From Amycolatopsis nivea (GTDB lineage: Bacteria; Actinomycetota; Actinomycetes; Mycobacteriales; Pseudonocardiaceae), in NCBI RefSeq assembly GCF_004522235.1, contig NZ_SDLT01000029.1, positions 80,365-127,768 of the forward strand: a stretch of DNA of 47,404 nt, written 5' to 3'. The number at the start of each line of letters is the position of its first letter. Positions within the stretch are counted from its first letter, which is position 1. This document shows, piece by piece, positions 40,865-47,404 of the stretch. The position numbers and the translations under genes are program-made. The notes below the pieces were generated by a model. The model was given only the letters and a program-made list of their open reading frames with translations, did no database searches and was not told where the DNA came from.

Positions 40865-41674
40865 GTGTCCGACCAGCCCGAACCGGCAGACACCGACGTC
40901 GCCACCGGCCCGGTGCGCGTGCCCGCCCAATACGGCGGGCTGCTGCACCGCGGCTTCGACGAGGTGCCCACCCCGCCTTCGGGCACCGGCGTGCTGCCCG
41001 CGCACAGCCGTCCGCCGGTCGGTTCTCCGCGCACCGACCGGGAAAGCGTGCTCGCGTTGTTCGCGGTCCACATGTTCCCGCTCGGGCATTTGCCGGTGGC
41101 GGCGGACCGTCCGGACCGGCAGTTGCCGCTGCCCGCGGACGCGGCCGCCGAGGGCGCGCGGCGTCCGTTGTTCGACCATCCGGAATCGGCGTTGCTGGAC
41201 GACTCCGCGGTGCTCGGGTACGTCAAGCAGGGCTTCCGTCGTTCGCCCGCGCCGCCGGTGGATCCGGAGCCGCCCGAGGCGGTCGTCGAAGGCTATGCGG
41301 CACCGGAGGGTCCCGAATGGGAGAGCCGGTTCGTGGTCGGCGCCGAGTACGTGTGGCCGCCCGCGGAGGGTGCCGTCGAAGAGCCGAATCCGGTGGTACT
41401 GCCGGAAAACACGCTGCTGGACCGCTTCGGCAGCGACCACGGCCGCGTGTTCGCGCCGGAAGGCACGCCGTTCGCGGAACGCGCGCTGCCGCCCGCGGCG
41501 CTGCGGTCGGGCTACCGCCGGTATCGCGTGCTGAAGCCGATGCCGGTGTGGCAAACCACGTCGGCGGAGTGGTTCGACGGGCCGGGCGGCGGAATCCGCT
41601 ACCGTGCGGTGCTCTCCGCGGACGAACTGGTCACGCTGGGATTCCTGGTCGACGTCACGCGGGAGGCACGATGA
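40865..41674 (+). CDS. TNT-domain protein (NAD+ glycohydrolase toxin-like)
   Basis: 269 residues. The C-terminal domain (about 160-262) matches the TNT family named after the M. tuberculosis necrotizing toxin: YVWPPAEGAVEEPN, LLDRFGSDHGRVFAPEGTPF, ERALPP, RVLKPMPV, EWFDGPGGGIRYR. The first 110 residues are a separate, unrecognised part (ALFAVHMFPLGHLPV). No signal peptide, WXG100 or delivery domain is seen. From memory, TNT needs a His before the RVLKPMPV-type strand and a Gln after GGG; here Arg stands at both places (about 218 and 245), so NADase activity is uncertain. GTG at 40865 has AGAGGG five bases upstream. The stop overlaps the next gene's start (ATGA). Confidence 0.85.
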   Translation: MSDQPEPADTDVATGPVRVPAQYGGLLHRGFDEVPTPPSGTGVLPAHSRPPVGSPRTDRESVLALFAVHMFPLGHLPVAADRPDRQLPLPADAAAEGARRPLFDHPESALLDDSAVLGYVKQGFRRSPAPPVDPEPPEAVVEGYAAPEGPEWESRFVVGAEYVWPPAEGAVEEPNPVVLPENTLLDRFGSDHGRVFAPEGTPFAERALPPAALRSGYRRYRVLKPMPVWQTTSAEWFDGPGGGIRYRAVLSADELVTLGFLVDVTREAR

Positions 41675-41934
41675 ACACCCAGTCGATTCGCAAATGGCTG
41701 GACGTCATCGGAGTGCCCGGGGAAGTCGTGTCGATCGGCCGGGAAGCGGACAACACGTGGTGCCTGCTGCCGACCGCGGACGGCGGCTGGGAAGTGTTCT
41801 GGCGCGAGCAGGGCAACCGCTACGACTGGGCCGCGTTCACCTCCGAACAGGTCGCCTGCCACTACCTCTTCGGCAGGCTGACCTGGTCACAGGTGGCGCG
41901 CGGCGCGGTCGGCGTGCTGCCCGGCGCTCACTGA
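41671..41934 (+). CDS. Small acidic-aromatic protein coupled to the TNT gene (putative partner or immunity protein)
   Basis: 87 residues, no signal or membrane segment. Rich in Trp (six) and with a compact order of KWLDVIGVPGEVVSIGREAD, WCLLPTADGGWEVFWREQGN, RYDWAAFTSEQVACHYLFGR. I do not recognise the family. Its ATG shares bases with the TNT stop, so expression is tied one-to-one with the TNT protein. In mycobacteria the TNT toxin is neutralised by an immunity factor encoded next to it, so an antitoxin role is a reasonable guess, but the sequence does not look like that factor to me. Confidence 0.75.
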   Translation: MNTQSIRKWLDVIGVPGEVVSIGREADNTWCLLPTADGGWEVFWREQGNRYDWAAFTSEQVACHYLFGRLTWSQVARGAVGVLPGAH

Positions 41935-42719
41935 CGGCGCAGCACGGCCAGCGCTTCGTCGTGCAGGAGGCCGTTCGTGGACAGCGCTGAGCCGCCCTCG
42001 TAGGTCTCCGCACCGGAAAGATCGGTGAACCGCCCGCCCGCCTCGGTGACGATCACCTGTGCGGCGGCGACGTCCCACGGGTTCACGATGCACTCGGCCG
42101 CGACGTCCATCGCGCCTTCGGCGACGAGGCAGTGGCTCCAGAAATCACCGAACGCGCGGGACTCCCAGCACGCCTCGGTGAGCGCCAGGTACTTCTCGCG
42201 GGAGTGGTACTCGGTCCAGCTGTTCAAGTCCGTCGTGGACAGATAGGCGTCGCCGAGCGTCGCCACCTTCGAGACGGACATGCGCCGTTCGCCCGCCGCG
42301 TCGCGCAGGTGCGCGCCCTCGCCGCGAGCCGCCCACCAGCGCCGGCCCAGCAACGGCGCGCTGATCATGCCGACCACCGGCGTGCCGTCCTCGACCAGCG
42401 CGATCAGCGTCGCCCACACCGGGAGTCCGCGCAGGAAGTTCTTGGTCCCGTCGATCGGGTCGATCACCCACGCCCGGCCCTCGCTGCCCGCCGAGCCGCC
42501 GCGTTCCTCGCCCGCGACCGTGTCGCCGGGCCGCTGCGCGGCGAGGATTTCGCGGATCGCGTCCTCGACCGCGGTGTCGGCGTCGGTCACCGGCGTGCGG
42601 TCCGGTTTCGCGGACACCGCGAGGTCGAGCGCACGGAAACGGGCAGTGGTCAGCGCGTCGGCGGCGTCCGCCAGCCGGGTGGCGAGAACGAGGTCATCCG
42701 AGTAGGCAGGCACGGTCAC
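41928..42719 (-). CDS. hisN: Histidinol-phosphatase, inositol monophosphatase fold
   Basis: 263 residues. Metal-binding motifs of the IMPase superfamily are intact: VAGEERGG (Glu of motif 1), WVIDPIDGTKNFLRGLPVWA (motif 2, split core DPIDGTKNF), and NPWDVAAAQVIVTEAGG (motif 3). The FLRGLPVWATLIAL and WSHCLVAEGAMDVAAE segments are those of actinobacterial HisN, which makes histidinol from histidinol phosphate. GTG at 42719 starts the gene. It converges with the TNT operon, overlapping by seven bases, and is divergent from the two-component system by 36 bases. Confidence 0.9.
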   Translation of the reverse strand: MTVPAYSDDLVLATRLADAADALTTARFRALDLAVSAKPDRTPVTDADTAVEDAIREILAAQRPGDTVAGEERGGSAGSEGRAWVIDPIDGTKNFLRGLPVWATLIALVEDGTPVVGMISAPLLGRRWWAARGEGAHLRDAAGERRMSVSKVATLGDAYLSTTDLNSWTEYHSREKYLALTEACWESRAFGDFWSHCLVAEGAMDVAAECIVNPWDVAAAQVIVTEAGGRFTDLSGAETYEGGSALSTNGLLHDEALAVLRRQ

Positions 42720-42755
42720 GATGGTTTCACGCCCGTTCGCCGTAAGGTTGGCCAG

Positions 42756-43463
42756 GTGAGCATGGTCCTACTTGCCGAAGACGATCCGGCCATCGCCGAG
42801 CCGCTGTCCCGCGCGCTGCACCGGGAGGGGTACGAGATCGAGGTCGTGACCGACGGCCCGGCGGTGCTGGCCGCGACCGCCGCGCACCGGGTCGACCTGC
42901 TCGTGCTCGATCTCGGGCTGCCCGGGATGGACGGGCTGGAGGTGTGCCGCAGACTGCGCGCGAGCGGCACCGAACTGCCGGTGCTGATGCTCACCGCGCG
43001 CACCGACGAGGTCGATTTCGTCGTCGGCCTCGACGCGGGCGCGGACGATTACGTGGCCAAGCCGTTCCGGCTGGCCGAACTGCTCGCGCGGATCCGCGCG
43101 CTGCTGCGCCGCCGGGTGCCGGAGGTGCTGGAAGCCGGCGGCGTCCGGATGGACCTCGGCGCGCGACTGGTCACTGTGGACTCGCACGAGGTGCAGCTGG
43201 CGAACAAGGAGTTCGAGCTGCTGCGCGTGCTGATGAGCCGCGCCGGGCAGGTCGTCAGCCGCGACGAGATCCTCGCCGAGGTGTGGAACGACCTCGAGTC
43301 CAAGACGTCGAAGACGCTCGACATGCACATGTCCTGGCTGCGCCGCAAACTCGCGGTCGCCGCCGACGAGGCGGCGGGCAGGCAGGCGAAGCCCGCGCAT
43401 TCCGACGCCGAACGGCGCATCGCGACCGTGCGCGGCGTCGGGTTCCGGTTCAATGTCGAGTAG
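42756..43463 (+). CDS. OmpR-family response regulator
   Basis: 235 residues. A receiver domain (LLAEDDPAIAEPL; phospho-acceptor Asp at about residue 52 in LVLDLGLPGMDG; DYVAKPFRLAEL) is followed by a winged helix with EVQLANKEFELLRVLMSRAG and the recognition region TSKTLDMHMSWLRRKL. A short insert (AADEAAGRQAKPAHSDAERR) precedes the final IATVRGVGFRF. GTG at 42756 follows TAAGGT by seven bases, so it is leaderless. It is followed after six bases by its histidine kinase. The signal sensed and targets are unknown. Confidence 0.94.
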   Translation: MSMVLLAEDDPAIAEPLSRALHREGYEIEVVTDGPAVLAATAAHRVDLLVLDLGLPGMDGLEVCRRLRASGTELPVLMLTARTDEVDFVVGLDAGADDYVAKPFRLAELLARIRALLRRRVPEVLEAGGVRMDLGARLVTVDSHEVQLANKEFELLRVLMSRAGQVVSRDEILAEVWNDLESKTSKTLDMHMSWLRRKLAVAADEAAGRQAKPAHSDAERRIATVRGVGFRFNVE

Positions 43464-43469
43464 CCGCCG

Positions 43470-44759
43470 ATGAGCATGCGCCGCCGGATCCTGCTGGCGA
43501 TCCTCCTCGCCGTGCTGGTCACCGCGGCCGTGCTGGGCATCCCGCTCGGCGTCACCGCGTGGCGGCTGGTGGAGAACCTCAACCGGGAAAGCCTGGCCGA
43601 ACGGGCGCGCAACATCGCCGCGACGGTCGACACGCAGGTCGCGAACGGCCAGGAGATCGACCTGGAGCAGTTCCGGGTCGGCGTTCCGGAGGGCGGCATG
43701 CTGATCGTGCGCGCCGAGGGCTTCAGCGAAAAACACCTCGGCGCGAACCCCGGCCCGGACCCCGTGGTCGAATCGGTGCCGACCGCGCGAAGCGGCACGG
43801 TCATGCTGGCGATCCCCAGCGGTCCGGTCCGCACGAAGCAGACGCAGGTGACGCTGCTGGTCGTGCTGCTGGTGGTCCTGTCGGTCGGCACCGGCACCGT
43901 GGTGGCGACAGTGACCGCGCGCCGCCTGGCGAAACCGCTCCGGCACGTCGCAGACCGCGCGTCCCGCCTGGGCGGCGGCGATTTCCGGCCGGATCCGAGC
44001 CGCTACCGCGTGGCCGAACTGGACATGGTCGCGGAAGCCCTGGACACGTCGGGGTCCGCCTTGGCGCAGCTCGTGCAGCGGGAACGACAGCTGGTCGGGG
44101 ATGTCTCGCACCAGCTGCGCAGCCGGTTGACCGCGCTGCAGCTGCGGCTGGAGCCCTTGACCGGCCACGAGGACCCGGATGTCGTCGAGGAGTCCCGAGC
44201 CGCGCAGGAACAAGCCGACCGCCTGGCGCAGGCCCTGGACGAACTGCTGGCCGCCGCGCGCGCTGCCCGCGAGGTAGACGCCGAACCGGTCGATCTGCCG
44301 GTGGCGTTGCCCGCTGTCGCGGAGGAATGGCGTCAGCTGCTGCGCGTCGAGGGACGGAATTTGCGTCTGAAGGTCGCAGACGGCTTGATGGTGCGCGTGA
44401 CTCCGGCGCGGCTGCGCGAGGTGATCGGCGTGCTGCTGGACAACGCCCTCCGCCACGGAGCGGGGACGGTCACGCTGTCCGCCCGCCGCGGTGACGCGGA
44501 GGGGACTGTGGTGATCGAGGTCGCGGACACCGGATCCGGAGTGCCGGACGAAATCGCGCCGCACATTTTCGAACGCGGTTTTTCGGGCGGCGGTTCGACC
44601 GGCGTGGGTTTGGCTCTGGCCCGCGCACTGGTCGAGGCGGACGGCGGACGGCTGGAACTGTCGAATAAGCGTCCGGCGATTTTCAGTCTGTTCCTGAAGG
44701 TGCCGCGCCCGGACGAGGTAGGCGAATTGCGGTGGCCCGCGGAGCCGGTTCCTCGCTGA
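43470..44759 (+). CDS. Sensor histidine kinase (HAMP-HisKA-HATPase)
   Basis: 429 residues. Two transmembrane helices (about 7-30 and 126-148) flank an extracytoplasmic sensor of about 95 residues. A HAMP linker (RRLAKPLRHVADRASRLGGG) leads to HisKA with phospho-acceptor His214 in GDVSHQLRSRLTAL and to an HATPase_c domain (N-box VIGVLLDNALRHG, G1 VADTGSGVP, G2 GGSTGVGLALAR). It forms a two-component pair with the preceding regulator. The 3' end overlaps the remains of a HAD gene on the other strand. Confidence 0.94.
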   Translation: MSMRRRILLAILLAVLVTAAVLGIPLGVTAWRLVENLNRESLAERARNIAATVDTQVANGQEIDLEQFRVGVPEGGMLIVRAEGFSEKHLGANPGPDPVVESVPTARSGTVMLAIPSGPVRTKQTQVTLLVVLLVVLSVGTGTVVATVTARRLAKPLRHVADRASRLGGGDFRPDPSRYRVAELDMVAEALDTSGSALAQLVQRERQLVGDVSHQLRSRLTALQLRLEPLTGHEDPDVVEESRAAQEQADRLAQALDELLAAARAAREVDAEPVDLPVALPAVAEEWRQLLRVEGRNLRLKVADGLMVRVTPARLREVIGVLLDNALRHGAGTVTLSARRGDAEGTVVIEVADTGSGVPDEIAPHIFERGFSGGGSTGVGLALARALVEADGGRLELSNKRPAIFSLFLKVPRPDEVGELRWPAEPVPR

Positions 44760-45175
44760 GGATCTTGACGGCTTCCCGCAGGTCTGCCGCCATTCGGTGC
44801 GGTGGTTGACCTTGCTGCCACGTGCGGTGGTGGCTGATCCAGAGCGTGCGCAGTCCGGCGTGGTTCCGCAGTTTCGCGCGGCGAGACGGCGGAGTTTCGC
44901 TAGCTGATTGTCCTGCATCCCGTTGGCGACAATGCCGATCCACTATCCAGCAGCGCGCAGTGTGCCGAGAATGTCCAGCGTGTTCGAGCAGAGCTGCACC
45001 AGCGGTGGAATCCGTGCGCGGTGACTCGCCCGCAATTGTTCAACAGGCTCGGCCAAGTCGAACTTCTGTCGGACCTCCGCGAAGACCCGATCCATCGGCA
45101 GGCCGCCCAGCGGGAAAACGCGCCGCTGAGATCGGTCAGCGTGTCGTCCAGATCGACCAGCGCCAGCCGGGTCAC
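44683..45175 (-). pseudogene. Broken HAD-superfamily hydrolase gene
   Basis: Minus-strand remains of a haloacid-dehalogenase-like phosphatase in three frames. The first frame starts GTG at 45175 and encodes LALVDLDDTLTDLSGAFSRW (HAD motif I), then loses frame. The second encodes PMDRVFAEVRQKFDLAEPVE, IPPLVQLCSNTLDILGTLRA, a TAG stop, then IGIVANGMQDNQLAKLRR (motif II). The third encodes NHAGLRTLWISHHRTW and ADLREAVKILSEEP (motif-IV-proximal C-terminus). The segment that should link the second and third parts, with motif III, is missing. So there are at least two frame changes, one nonsense codon and probably a deletion. The GTG overlaps the GtrA stop (GTGA), implying past coupling. Confidence 0.85.
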
Positions 45176-45696
45176 CGGGGAAGCCGGGTGACCCCGTCCT
45201 TCCGCCGTTCCCCCAGCTCGTCCGGGAACACCCACTTCTTGAAGCCCCAGAACCGGAACACCATCGCCAGCAGCATGCCGATGATCGACCCGCTCGCGAA
45301 GTCCGCGACCTCCTGCACGAACCGCGACACGTGCGGCACTTCCAGGTGCAGCCAGTAGCGCGAGATCAGCAGCGGAATCAGGTTCACCACCACCGCGACC
45401 CCGCTGATCACGAAGAACAGAGTGGCCTCGTGGGCGCGTTCGCGGCCGCCGCGGGTGCGGAACGACCATTCGCGGTTGAGCACGTACGACACGATCGTCG
45501 CGACGATGATCGCGATCGCCTTCGCCGTGGTCGGTTTCGACTCCAGCACGCTGAGCTTCAGCAGGTACCAGACGCCGTTGTCGACCAGGAAGGTCGTGCC
45601 GCCCACGATCGCGAACTTCAGCAGCTCCCGGTGCCTCACGAGCACGGAGCGCAACGGCTCGGGCGTGCGGGCGAGCACGGTTTCGACGACGGTCAC
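45172..45696 (-). CDS. GtrA family membrane protein
   Basis: 174 residues with four hydrophobic helices (LLKFAIVGGTTFLVDNGVWY; AIAIIVATIVSYVLNREWSF; ATLFFVISGVAVVVNLIPLL; GSIIGMLLAMVFRFWGFKKW). The NREWSF and RFWGFKKWVF motifs are the GtrA signature. GtrA proteins are thought to flip or help present lipid-linked sugars used in wall polysaccharide glycosylation. GTG at 45696 follows TAGACT by seven bases (leaderless). It is a paralogue of the next upstream gene. In M. tuberculosis the homologous Rv3277 lies near birA and Rv3278c. Confidence 0.9.
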   Translation of the reverse strand: MTVVETVLARTPEPLRSVLVRHRELLKFAIVGGTTFLVDNGVWYLLKLSVLESKPTTAKAIAIIVATIVSYVLNREWSFRTRGGRERAHEATLFFVISGVAVVVNLIPLLISRYWLHLEVPHVSRFVQEVADFASGSIIGMLLAMVFRFWGFKKWVFPDELGERRKDGVTRLPR

Positions 45697-45733
45697 GTAA
45701 CGCAGTCTAGAGAATTCGAGGTCACGGCAGGTC

Positions 45734-46234
45734 TCAGGCGGCCTTACGGTCCGGAATATCCGGATTGTCATTCCGCGCTGGTTCCGTCCGGGCGCCCTCC
45801 GTAGGGAACACCCACTTCTTGAAGGCCCACCAGCGGAACAGCGTCCCGAGCAGAGTGCCGATGATCATCCCGCTGACGAAGTCGGCCGTCTCCTGCCCGA
45901 CCAGGCTCACGTGCGGCACCTGCAACTGCAGCACGTAGCGCGAAACCCACTGCGGCAACGCGTTCAGCGCCAGCGCGACCCCGCTGAGCAGGAAGAACAG
46001 CGCCGCCTCGTGGGAACGTTCACGGCCGCCACGGGTGCGGAACGACCATTCGCGATTCGCGACGTAGGAGAAGATCGTGGCGATCAGCACACCGACGATC
46101 AGCGCCGTGACCGGATGGGTCCGCAGCACGGTGAACTTCAGTGCGTACGTGATCGTCATCGTGATGACGAAGCTCGTCCCGCCGACCAGGGCGAAGCGGA
46201 CCAGTTCGCGGTGCTTCGCCAGGAGTTCGCGCAC
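45734..46234 (-). CDS. GtrA family membrane protein, paralogue
   Basis: 166 residues, four hydrophobic helices, with the same core as its neighbour: SYVANREWSFRTRGGRER, then VPHVSLVGQETADFVSGMII and RWWAFKKWVFP. The C-terminal 100 residues of the two proteins agree closely, the N-termini less so. GTG at 46234 follows TAGCGT by seven bases (leaderless). A head-to-tail duplication is likely, with each copy keeping its own promoter, 37 bases separating stop and next start. Confidence 0.9.
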   Translation of the reverse strand: MRELLAKHRELVRFALVGGTSFVITMTITYALKFTVLRTHPVTALIVGVLIATIFSYVANREWSFRTRGGRERSHEAALFFLLSGVALALNALPQWVSRYVLQLQVPHVSLVGQETADFVSGMIIGTLLGTLFRWWAFKKWVFPTEGARTEPARNDNPDIPDRKAA

Positions 46235-46244
46235 CTCGTGGACG

Positions 46245-47404
46245 CTACTCCGTGACCCAGCCGAAGAACCCCCGGGGCTCGACCGACGGCGGACGTTTGC
46301 CGTGGTTATCGGGTTTGCCCGGCTTGCTGTCCGAACCGGGGTTCGGCGGCGCGCTCGTGGTGGCGGCCGGGCTGCTCGACGTCGGGTCCGGGGTCTCGTC
46401 GTCAGGCGATGTCGAAGTCGGCAGGGTGGTGCTCGGCTTCGGGTGCTTGGACGAGTTCGGCGGGTGGCTCTTCGAGGTCGGGATCGACGGCGTCGGCAGC
46501 GTCGGCACCGACGTGGACGACATCGGCCCGAGCGTCGGGTCGTGGCACATGTTCCACCAGCAGCCGAGCTCCACCGCGACCGGTTTCGCCGAGGCGCTGC
46601 CGAGCGAGGCGTTGACCGTGACGGTGAGCGGGCCGTCGAACGGCTTGCGGTTCACGAGCACCCACAGCGACGCCTGCTCGCCGGGAGCCAGCGGTTTGGC
46701 GCTGGTGCAGCTCGTGCTCGAAGCGCCGGACGTGCACTTGAACTGCTTGAAGCTGACCTGTCCCTCGACGCGGTGGTCAAAGGTGATGGTCACGGGTTTC
46801 GTGCTCTCCCCGGTGTTCTGCACCTCAGCGTCGATGAGCGGCTGCAGCCGCCACATCCCTCCGATTGCCTTGGCCGTCAGCGACAGAGCGTCCTTCGGGG
46901 CCTTGACCTTCACCTGCACGGTGACGTTGACGTTGACCGAAGCACCCGCAGTGACCGAACCGGTCACCTCGCCGCCCTTCGCGCTGTCGTCCGCCTGCAA
47001 CCGGAACATCAGCACCGCCGATTGCCCAGGCTGCAATCCGCTGCCGGTCTTGCACGTGACCGTGCCCTCTCCACCCGGGCACGCGACCTGCATCGGCCCC
47101 GACTGCGCGGCCGCCTCGCTGGAATACGCACCAGCCGCGCCGCCGCCGTTCGCCGGAACGGCCCGGACACCAGATGGCAGGTTCAGCGTCGCCTGGACCG
47201 GTTCGGACACGGAACCACCGTTGTTGCGCACGGTGATCGGCAGCGCGACCGGTCCGCCGCCCGGCTGGAGTTCGACCCCGCTCGGCGGCATGGACGCGGA
47301 CAGCTGCGGCGGCGCGGCAGGCGGGTTCTGGGCAGGCGGCTGCGCCGGCGGAGCGGCCGGTGGTGCCGCGGGCGGCGGCACAGCCGGAGGCGCGGGCTGG
47401 GCAG
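46245..47404 (-). CDS. Pro-rich extracytoplasmic protein, 5'-truncated by window edge
   Basis: At least 386 residues are visible and the frame stays open to the window end, so the true start and any signal peptide are outside. Visible parts: a Pro/Ala-rich stretch, two beta-sandwich-like regions of CARDB/DUF11 appearance (VALPITVRNNGGSVSEPVQA; IDAEVQNTGESTKPVTITFD), four to six cysteines in pairs (CPGGEGTVTC, CTSGASSTSC, CWWNMC), and a Ser/Thr/Pro-rich tail. The architecture suggests a cell-surface or secreted adhesion-like protein. No function can be assigned. Confidence 0.75.
   Translation of the reverse strand, partial: AQPAPPAVPPPAAPPAAPPAQPPAQNPPAAPPQLSASMPPSGVELQPGGGPVALPITVRNNGGSVSEPVQATLNLPSGVRAVPANGGGAAGAYSSEAAAQSGPMQVACPGGEGTVTCKTGSGLQPGQSAVLMFRLQADDSAKGGEVTGSVTAGASVNVNVTVQVKVKAPKDALSLTAKAIGGMWRLQPLIDAEVQNTGESTKPVTITFDHRVEGQVSFKQFKCTSGASSTSCTSAKPLAPGEQASLWVLVNRKPFDGPLTVTVNASLGSASAKPVAVELGCWWNMCHDPTLGPMSSTSVPTLPTPSIPTSKSHPPNSSKHPKPSTTLPTSTSPDDETPDPTSSSPAATTSAPPNPGSDSKPGKPDNHGKRPPSVEPRGFFGWVTE

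Noticed and set aside
41599..41862. Minus-strand 87-codon frame across the TNT gene end
   Set aside because: Antisense of the TNT and partner genes, no ribosome site, unlikely composition.
42768..44918. 716-codon minus-strand frame opposite the two-component genes
   Set aside because: Shadow of the response regulator and kinase; only its first residues are real, as part of the broken HAD gene.
1..47404. Search for CRISPR arrays, insertion sequences, integrases, tRNA and rRNA genes
   Set aside because: No regularly spaced repeats, transposase or integrase motifs, or RNA-gene structures were seen by eye.
47320..47404. Pro/Ala codon repeats as a tandem repeat element
   Set aside because: They are the low-complexity linker of the truncated protein, not a DNA-level repeat of fixed unit.

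Overview
The window is chromosomal DNA from a high-GC actinomycete, most likely a Pseudonocardiaceae member of the Amycolatopsis type. The evidence is a very high G+C content (about 70 % by eye), the three-subunit acyl-CoA carboxylase including a small epsilon subunit, GTG starts and TAnnnT promoters abutting start codons, two DUF1707 proteins, a SARP-type regulator and a TNT-domain protein. No rRNA, tRNA, CRISPR array, insertion sequence or phage gene was seen. The species call is inference.

Layout. 0.2-4.4 kb: glycerol catabolism, with glpF-glpK divergent from glpD. 4.4-7.4 kb: an acetyltransferase, then a DUF1707/DUF1707/sensor-kinase operon. 7.4-12.5 kb: acyl-CoA carboxylase alpha subunit, a SAV_915-like protein, a membrane-anchored protein, a dicarboxylate symporter and Maf. 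12.5-23.1 kb: accessory genes, namely PadR plus drug exporter, LysR plus SDR/NTF2-like pair, tyrosine phosphatase, TetR plus MFS, and a D-amino-acid locus (YheO-type regulator, RidA, D-serine dehydratase/D-threonine aldolase-like enzyme). 23.1-25.0 kb: carboxylase epsilon and beta subunits. 25.0-37.7 kb: a second accessory block (propeller-like protein, tandem GNAT, tandem SRPBCC, quinone reductase with GlxA-type regulator, membrane-tethered HTH/NBR1-Ig protein, secreted phosphoesterase, alpha/beta hydrolase, large SARP-ATPase regulator, lipoprotein, NlpC/P60 hydrolase). 37.8-41.9 kb: rightward run of birA, PH-domain protein, HMG-CoA lyase, GNAT, TNT-domain protein and a coupled small protein. 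41.9-47.4 kb: hisN, a two-component system, a broken HAD hydrolase, two GtrA proteins, and a Pro-rich protein cut by the window edge.

How it fits together. The carboxylase subunits, Maf, biotin ligase, PH protein and GtrA proteins lie in the same relative order as I recall for the mycobacterial accA3-maf-accE5-accD5-birA-Rv3278c-Rv3277 block, here spread over about 39 kb by accessory genes. BirA would biotinylate the alpha subunit, which works with the beta and epsilon subunits to make malonyl- or methylmalonyl-CoA.

Main points for follow-up: the TNT protein with its coupled partner; a greatly over-represented interrupted palindrome GTCCAnnnTGGAC; many apparently leaderless genes; tandem 11-bp repeats before the SARP gene; matched dyads at both ends of the HTH/NBR1-Ig gene; and the multiply broken HAD gene.
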